DNA of 35,763 nt from Anaerolineales bacterium (lineage in GTDB: Bacteria; Chloroflexota; Anaerolineae; Anaerolineales; E44-bin32), in the NCBI GenBank assembly GCA_004376465.1, contig SOJU01000025.1:1-35763 (forward strand). Reading direction: 5' to 3'. Below are positions 30,964 through 35,763 of the stretch, piece by piece. How positions within the stretch are numbered: the first letter of the stretch is position 1; the number at the start of each line of letters is the position of its first letter. A program made the translations under genes and the position numbers. The notes below the pieces were generated by a model that was given only the letters and a program-made list of their open reading frames with translations, was not told where the DNA came from and did no database searches.

Positions 30964-31437
30964 ATGGCTAAGAAAAAGAAGGATCCGTACAAGACAATCG
31001 CCAGGAATAAAAAGGCGACACATGATTACATCCTCGAGGATCGTCTTGAGGCAGGTATTGTATTGCTTGGAACTGAAATTAAATCAGCGAGGTCAGGCAA
31101 TGTAAGCTTGAAGGAAGCTTACATTCAAATTAGTGGAGAAGAAGCATGGCTTGTGAATGCCCACATTGCGCCATATCAGGCGGCAAGCTTGTTCAATCAT
31201 GATCCTCGTCGGCGCAGGAAACTCTTATTGCACCGAAGGGAAATATTACGCTTAGATGCCAAAATTCGGCAGCGTGGTTACACAGTTATTCCAACGAGGA
31301 TGTATCTAAAAAAGGGTCGCGCAAAAGTGGAGATCGCACTAGCCCGCGGGAAACGAAAGTATGATAAACGCAGAGAAATTGCAGAGAAGGATGCAGCCCG
31401 CGATATCGAGAGATCCTTTGCGAGGAGAAAACAGTGA
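30964..31437 (+). CDS. smpB: SsrA-binding protein SmpB
   Basis: SmpB carries tmRNA to stalled ribosomes. The 157-residue protein has the expected core: KTIARNKKATHDYILEDRLEAGIVL (in part), GTEIKSARSGNVSLKEAYI, HIAPY, RRRRKLLLHRREI and the basic tail KREIAEKDAARDIERSFARRKQ (in part). Length is typical. It lies one base after ctpA, shares four bases with the next gene (GTGA), and the tmRNA gene it serves begins 0.9 kb downstream. Confidence 0.97.
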   Translation: MAKKKKDPYKTIARNKKATHDYILEDRLEAGIVLLGTEIKSARSGNVSLKEAYIQISGEEAWLVNAHIAPYQAASLFNHDPRRRRKLLLHRREILRLDAKIRQRGYTVIPTRMYLKKGRAKVEIALARGKRKYDKRREIAEKDAARDIERSFARRKQ

Positions 31438-32219
31438 AGCCGAAATCTATCGCTTCAATTAATCAACTGCCGGAAAAGGAAAAAGAAGCTATATATACAC
31501 GATTCATTCCTAAAGAACTGCTCCAGAAGTTCGAGATTCAATCGGATTTCAAGGATACGGAGGGAAGGTCACTTCTTACACTGCGGTTTAACGAAGGCAG
31601 CACTGACGTTGTGCTCGACCTGCGACATAAGTACGGGGCCCAAGATCCTCTGCTCTACACGCACCTCACGGACACGATGAATGGTCAGATTCATGTGCTG
31701 CTTTACATTGTCAACGACCCTGACTCCCCACGCTTCGGAGTGGATAAAATGCCCGATGGAACGAAAACTGAATTTGGAGTATTTCGCAGGAATCTTGCTG
31801 AAGAGGAAAAAGCGCTTAAAGCAGGTCTGGCTCCTGGTCAAGTGCGCCAGGGATTGCGTTTACTGAAGCATGCAATCCCCGCCTTCGATGATTTCATGCA
31901 GAGGCTGAGGCATGATGTATATTTCATCGATCCACTCTCCTACCACAATGCGATCGTTTTCGAGCGTTATGGTTTTTCCTATCAAAAAGGTCGACGGTTA
32001 ATGATACGGATTAATGAGGGATTCACGCCCGAATCTGACCTTTTCTCAAAATTAGATAACTCAACGCCCTTCCGGAAGCCTTCATTCCATCGAAGCATAT
32101 TGGGAAGAAGCTGGGCAATTCATGACTGCATCCTAGGTGAGCCTTATTCGGATGTCATTATGTACAAAAAAATAGGCCGGAATGCCGGGTTGAACACGTT
32201 CCCCAACGCCGAATGGTAA
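31434..32219 (+). CDS. Conserved-looking protein of unknown function coupled to smpB (261 aa)
   Basis: The GTG start overlaps the smpB stop codon, so translation is coupled. The protein is soluble with no signal peptide. It starts with a charged helical region (KEKEAIYTRFIPKELLQKF), then a beta-rich part (SLLTLRF, VVLDLRH, DTMNGQIHVLLYIVND) and a well-ordered C-terminal part with YHNAIVFERYGFSYQKGRRLM, in part, and SILGRSWAIHDCILGEPYSDVIMYK, in part. The second block has a His-Asp-Cys motif, but I see no recognised active site. I do not know the family. Placement between smpB and ssrA may hint at a role in ribosome rescue or may be chance. Confidence 0.7.
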   Translation: MKPKSIASINQLPEKEKEAIYTRFIPKELLQKFEIQSDFKDTEGRSLLTLRFNEGSTDVVLDLRHKYGAQDPLLYTHLTDTMNGQIHVLLYIVNDPDSPRFGVDKMPDGTKTEFGVFRRNLAEEEKALKAGLAPGQVRQGLRLLKHAIPAFDDFMQRLRHDVYFIDPLSYHNAIVFERYGFSYQKGRRLMIRINEGFTPESDLFSKLDNSTPFRKPSFHRSILGRSWAIHDCILGEPYSDVIMYKKIGRNAGLNTFPNAEW

Positions 32220-32328
32220 AAATAAAATTGCGTATAGCCTTTTTGTATATTGTAGGTAAATAGAATTCGATATTTAGAGCTACCGATATGGCTATGCGCA
32301 TTACATAAGCGTAAAATGCTCCTCCCTG

Positions 32329-32337
32329 TGTTATACT
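32329..32337 (+). promoter_or_regulatory. Extended -10 promoter of ssrA
   Basis: TGTTATACT (TG, one base, then TATACT) is an extended -10 element placed 14 bases before the mature 5' end of tmRNA. No convincing -35 box is present at the normal distance, which suits an extended -10 promoter. Confidence 0.55.
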
Positions 32338-32351
32338 GATGCTAGACAAAA

Positions 32352-32745
32352 GGGGATGAATGGTATCGACGGAGGTGGAGCGTTACAGGTTGCAAGCCGA
32401 GAGGCGCCGAACTCGTTAACTCAGCGCACATACAAGTGCCAATCGCACTGACTATGCTGCTCTACCCGTAGCCGCGTAAGCGGTTTACAAGTAGATCGGC
32501 GCTCTCCCAGGAGAGCTCGCCACCTCAAGCTTCGCCCTAGCGGCGCGAGGAATGGCGATCAAAATGTTAGGGCTGGCAGGATTGGATCCACGACAATTCT
32601 GTAAGAGCGGGTTTCGGCTCGCAGTGGATAGTTGAGTTGAACGCCTGTCAATCGACGTCATCTCAGCAAAAACAAGGATTGACTATGCTTGTAGACATCT
32701 GCTAACTGAATCCTTCGGACGCGGGTTCGAATCCCGCCATCTCCA
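32352..32745 (+). ncRNA. ssrA: Transfer-messenger RNA (tmRNA)
   Basis: tmRNA rescues ribosomes stalled on broken messages. The 5' end GGGGATG pairs with CATCTCC (32738-32744), leaving an A discriminator at 32745; the third pair is the G-U that marks an alanine acceptor. The T-arm is GCGGGTTCGAATCCCGC near the 3' end. The reading frame for the tag begins at 32438 and ends at TAA 32477-32479. After the discriminator the genome reads CTA, so the CCA end is not encoded and must be added. Hairpin regions in between fit the pseudoknots, and the gene is one-piece. Confidence 0.95.
32438..32479 (+). other. tmRNA tag reading frame
   Basis: From the resume codon GCC the frame encodes ANRTDYAALPVAA and a TAA stop. 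The tag begins with the usual Ala-Asn and ends with Val-Ala-Ala, the type of C-terminus recognised by ClpXP-like proteases. At 13 residues it is slightly longer than the common 10-11. Confidence 0.9.
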
Positions 32746-32747
32746 CT

Positions 32748-32769
32748 AGAAGCCCCTTACGGGGCTTCT
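32748..32769 (+). terminator. Intrinsic terminator of ssrA
   Basis: A perfect 9-bp stem (AGAAGCCCC and GGGGCTTCT) with a TTAC loop is followed by CTTT. It starts three bases after the mature 3' end of tmRNA and also lies just past the stop of the convergent FHA gene. Confidence 0.88.
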
Positions 32770-32771
32770 CT

Positions 32772-33434
32772 TTATGGAATTGGATTTTCTAAACGGAAAC
32801 CGTGCCCCCGTACAGTAATTACGTACTTACACTCTGAATCAACTTCATAGATGCGATCGCGCAATCTTCGTATAAGAGCATCAATCGCTTGGTCGGAAAC
32901 CCCTATTCCGTCCGTCCCTGGCCAAACATGTGAGGCGATCTCGTCCCTCGTTACAACACCCGAACTTTTATAAAGTAATTCGAGCAGCCGAAATTGCGGT
33001 GGTGACAGAGGCGGGTCAATTTCTTGTTCCTTAACCCAGACCCGGTGAGCTTGAACCTCCATTCGCAGACGTCCAATTCCAAAGCGAATGGCTTCATCGA
33101 CAGAAAGCGGAAGTGTCGCTTCCGAACCGATAAAATTGAGCCTGATTGCAAGAGCTACCTGGATCTCATCCCCATCTTGAAGCGCTATTTTCGATTCAAG
33201 ACGCACCCCATTCAAATGCGTATGGTTTTTACTGCCTAAATCCTCTATTACGTATCCTTCTGGTGTTTTGTGAATTCGAGCATGATGACGAGATACCTGT
33301 CTATCCACTATTACAAGATCGCAGTCTTCACCTCTGCCAATTAGGAACGTTGAATTAACTAATGGCCAACGTTTGCCCTGGAGCTCACCATCAGGTGCAA
33401 TTAAGAAAGGTACCTCTTCCATTCGATCCTTCAT
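32772..33434 (-). CDS. FHA domain fused to OmpR-type winged-helix regulator
   Basis: A 220-residue transcription factor. Residues about 20-105 are a forkhead-associated domain, which binds phosphothreonine: FLIGRGEDCDLVI, VSRHHARI, and EDLGSKNHTHLNG. Residues about 120-218 are a winged-helix DNA-binding domain of the OmpR/PhoB C-terminal type (LSPPQFRLLELLYKSSGVVTR, in part; IDALIRRLRDRI; YVITVRGHGFRL). There is no receiver, so the signal should be a phosphothreonine placed by a kinase. The Ser/Thr kinase gene 77 bases away on the other strand is the obvious source. This resembles mycobacterial EmbR and its kinase PknH, but with the domain order reversed. ATG 33434 was used; ATG 33422, with AAGGA before it, may be the true start. 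Confidence 0.92.
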   Translation of the reverse strand: MKDRMEEVPFLIAPDGELQGKRWPLVNSTFLIGRGEDCDLVIVDRQVSRHHARIHKTPEGYVIEDLGSKNHTHLNGVRLESKIALQDGDEIQVALAIRLNFIGSEATLPLSVDEAIRFGIGRLRMEVQAHRVWVKEQEIDPPLSPPQFRLLELLYKSSGVVTRDEIASHVWPGTDGIGVSDQAIDALIRRLRDRIYEVDSECKYVITVRGHGFRLENPIP

Positions 33435-33511
33435 GCTTTCTTTTCAATAAGTCCAGTATCTTTATCCAGAGTATAATTCAATCGCTTTCCATGTGCATAA
33501 TTTGACTACGC

Positions 33512-34555
33512 TTGGAAATTCAGTTCGCCAAGCGTTTCCATAGTAATTCTGAATACGTTCCCGAGGTTATATTGCCCGAACCGCTCAAGCCAGGCTATAT
33601 CCTTAAAGACCGCTACGTCATCAAAAAGCCCATCGGCCGAGGTGGCATGGGTTCGTTATACCTTGCAGATGATAATCGTCTTGCAGGTCGTCGTTGCGCA
33701 ATTAAAGAAGTTCAGCAAGATTCAGATCTCCCATCTGATATCTTAGAACAAGCTCGCGCTCAATTCTATCGAGAAGCATCAGTTCTCGCCCAACTTGATC
33801 ACCCCACCCTACCGAAGGTCTCTGATTATTTCTCCGATGAGGATCGTGATTATTTGGTAATGGATTACGTTCCAGGAGATGATCTAAAGACGCTTATGGA
33901 CCAAGCACGCAGAAAGGGTGAATTCTTACCAATAGATGACATTCTGTCCTGGGGCCAACAGCTCGCGGATGCGCTCGCTTACCTTCACAACCAAGACCCT
34001 CCCGTTATCCATCGAGATATTAAACCCAGCAACTTGAAGCTCAATCAGCAAGGGCTGATCAAGCTCGTTGATTTTGGCTTGGTGAAACAATTGGTTCCGG
34101 ATGAAATAACAATCACGGTTATTCAGGGTCGCGGCACTGCTCTATACACACCCTTAGAGCAGTACGGAGGCGACTCCGGCCACACAGACAAAAGAAGCGA
34201 TATTTATGCCTTTGGTGCAACGTTCTATCATCTGCTGACCAACACGCCCCCACCCGAAGCGAAGCAGCGGTTCCTCACGCCCGAATCACTCCTTCCACCC
34301 AGAGAGATTAACCCATCTATTCCCCGTAGCCTCGAGCAGGTAATCCTGAGCGCCATGGCCCTTCATCCGGATGGGAGGCCGGAAGATATGCTCACCTTGC
34401 AGGATATACATCTTCGAGAGCGCCACGTTGACCTCACGATTAACGGAGATAGCTTCTTCCGGGTGAAGGAATGGTTCCAATCTCCAATTGATAGGATATT
34501 TCTGAGTGTTGTAATAGCGCTAATGCTGCTTGCAATCGTTACTTCTTTGACGTAA
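33512..34555 (+). CDS. Hanks-type Ser/Thr protein kinase with C-terminal membrane anchor
   Basis: A 347-residue eukaryotic-like kinase. The glycine loop GRGGMGSLYLADD, catalytic Lys in CAIKEVQ, the catalytic loop HRDIKPSNLKL, the DFG motif in VDFGLVK and the activation segment GTALYTPLEQY are all intact. The last 25 residues (about 322-344) form a membrane helix and leave almost nothing outside, so there is no external sensor domain. The start is TTG 33512; a TTG at 33572 has a better ribosome binding site (GAGG, five bases) and would remove 20 residues of little conservation. It is divergent from the FHA regulator and overlaps the convergent GH3-like gene by 17 bases. Confidence 0.92.
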   Translation: MEIQFAKRFHSNSEYVPEVILPEPLKPGYILKDRYVIKKPIGRGGMGSLYLADDNRLAGRRCAIKEVQQDSDLPSDILEQARAQFYREASVLAQLDHPTLPKVSDYFSDEDRDYLVMDYVPGDDLKTLMDQARRKGEFLPIDDILSWGQQLADALAYLHNQDPPVIHRDIKPSNLKLNQQGLIKLVDFGLVKQLVPDEITITVIQGRGTALYTPLEQYGGDSGHTDKRSDIYAFGATFYHLLTNTPPPEAKQRFLTPESLLPPREINPSIPRSLEQVILSAMALHPDGRPEDMLTLQDIHLRERHVDLTINGDSFFRVKEWFQSPIDRIFLSVVIALMLLAIVTSLT

Positions 34556-35763
34556 GGTTTTTCTGGCACCAAATCTGTGTAAAAACAAGTGCGGATGCCC
34601 CCGTAATAATCGCGACAATGAAACCCGAGAAAGGCCCCATCGCACTCAGTAAACTTGATGCACCCGGAAGATCTAGCGCTAAATAGTTATAACCCAATAA
34701 GCCGCCAACTACCGGTATTAAGATGCACCTAAGACGGATCTCTTCTGAGATGTTTTGGCGTATCACAGTTGCATATCCCGCTCCTCCTACCACTGCTAAC
34801 CCCAATGCCCCAAACACAAGCCCGATAAACCCAAGCTGATTCTCGCCTGGTACTTCTCCTGAATCCTCTCCAGTTGGCGGTCCGGACGTCGGTGTTGGAT
34901 CGATCGTCTCCAGTGAGGGTTCAATTGTCAATGTCGGTGAAAGTGTTGGCGAAATCAACGTCGCCTGCGCAGGCACATCTACATCAACATTGAACTGCAG
35001 GATCTCAGATACTTGAGCTTTTCCACTTTGTGCAGTAATAGACAACAATCCTGTACGTTCCAGAGCAACCTCAGCTCGCGCGATTCCGGCTACAGTAAAT
35101 GCGTTAATCGTCGCCGCTGAAACTCCCTCGCTTTGCTGCGTAATTATAAAATCTACGGGTGTATTATCTGGAACTGGATTGCGGTTAATGTCGATAATAA
35201 CCCCCGTTGCGATCTTGAGGACATCTCCTACGCTGTAACCAGTCGGCGGTTCATCCGTTCCTTCTTCGCTACCGCTCTCGATAATTAGTTGAATAATTTG
35301 ATCGGGACTAGGGGATGTTGCCTCGATCAAGTCATACCCGATGCTTGCTACGCTAACCGGAGAAGCCCCGGGAGCGCTCACTTCCTGAAAGAGCAATTTT
35401 GCTGCTACGTCAACAAAAGGCGAAGTGCTATCAAATAGCGTGTGGTAGACATCAATCTTGCTAACATCTGTCGCATCAAGGATATTCGGTGAATCGTGAC
35501 CGAAAACGATAAGTTTCTTAGAGCTGGCTAGATCCGGTCGTAAATCCAATAAAAGCTTAAGCGCATTTGCACCATATTCTGTGGATCTACTATCTAATAC
35601 GCTAAAAATTAACCAATCGCTTAAACGCACAGCTTCGTCTATTTCGTCAGAGGAGATTAGAGGAACGACGGGGACATCCGTCGGTGTATCGCCGAGGTAA
35701 TTTGCTAGATCCGCCATGCTATAGGATCGCAGATTCCAGCTCCCTACCTGACCAGCAGCAGCT
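34539..35763 (-). CDS. GH3-like C-terminal domain with stalk and membrane anchor, 5' end missing
   Basis: The frame stays open to the window edge, so the N-terminus lies outside; the ATG at 35717 is internal. The first 130 residues seen look like the C-terminal alpha/beta domain of family 3 glycoside hydrolases (WLIFSVLDSR, KKLIVFGHDSP, VDVYHTLFDSTSPFVDVAAKLLF, in part, and SPVSVASIGYDLIEA). A beta-sandwich, Big-like segment follows, then a Pro/Thr-rich stalk (about 270-300) and three to four membrane helices to the C-terminus. A secreted, membrane-tethered beta-N-acetylhexosaminidase or relative is likely. The catalytic domain is not visible, so activity cannot be judged. Confidence 0.72.
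   Translation of the reverse strand, partial: AAAGQVGSWNLRSYSMADLANYLGDTPTDVPVVPLISSDEIDEAVRLSDWLIFSVLDSRSTEYGANALKLLLDLRPDLASSKKLIVFGHDSPNILDATDVSKIDVYHTLFDSTSPFVDVAAKLLFQEVSAPGASPVSVASIGYDLIEATSPSPDQIIQLIIESGSEEGTDEPPTGYSVGDVLKIATGVIIDINRNPVPDNTPVDFIITQQSEGVSAATINAFTVAGIARAEVALERTGLLSITAQSGKAQVSEILQFNVDVDVPAQATLISPTLSPTLTIEPSLETIDPTPTSGPPTGEDSGEVPGENQLGFIGLVFGALGLAVVGGAGYATVIRQNISEEIRLRCILIPVVGGLLGYNYLALDLPGASSLLSAMGPFSGFIVAIITGASALVFTQIWCQKNLTSKK

Overview
The window looks like chromosomal DNA of a Chloroflexota bacterium, most likely of the Anaerolineae. That placement is an inference from the flavour of the proteins: a free-standing ftsZ beside a TIM-barrel gene, folate-type TrmFO, giant TPR proteins, a small stalked membrane glycosidase, frequent TTG/GTG starts and no outer-membrane genes. 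No rRNA gene is present to confirm it. Genes are dense, and none of the proteins looks like phage or plasmid cargo.

Region 1 (1-1250, minus): the start of a solute-binding lipoprotein cut by the window edge, then a degenerate LytR-CpsA-Psr-like membrane protein. Region 2 (1197-17031, almost all minus) is the most interesting part. It is a colinear cluster of rpoN (sigma-54), a soluble NtrB-like histidine kinase, an NtrC-like activator that has REC and AAA+ domains but no DNA-binding domain, a two-helix membrane protein, a 1,715-residue TPR scaffold, a TPR-C25 cysteine peptidase, a TIM-barrel glycosidase-like protein, FtsZ, and two small proteins, ending in a hairpin terminator. I read three sigma-54 (-24/-12) promoters on the minus strand, in front of rpoN, the TPR operon and the glycosidase-ftsZ operon. 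A fourth, overlapping one faces trmFO on the other strand. Both internal promoters sit inside inverted repeats that would hide the downstream ribosome binding site in read-through RNA but not in RNA started at the sigma-54 promoter. Together this reads as a self-contained sigma-54 circuit with its targets beside it, including the division protein FtsZ.

Region 3 (17046-25001, plus): trmFO, an M28 metallopeptidase or glutaminyl-cyclase-like lipoprotein, a histidine-kinase-like protein whose phosphoacceptor His is Gln, hflX, and a large FAD/Fe-S 2-hydroxyacid dehydrogenase with a probably leaderless start. Region 4 (25002-29603): a truncated ABC permease remnant, a PlsC-type acyltransferase, a tyrosine recombinase with a repeat-rich upstream region, a YihY/BrkB membrane protein and an HD-GYP response regulator. 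Region 5 (29805-32769): the S41 protease ctpA, smpB, an unknown gene translationally coupled to smpB, and the tmRNA gene ssrA (tag ANRTDYAALPVAA), so both trans-translation partners lie within 2 kb. Region 6 (32772-35763): an FHA-winged-helix regulator divergent from a Hanks-type Ser/Thr kinase, then the C-terminal part of a membrane-anchored GH3-like protein that runs off the window.
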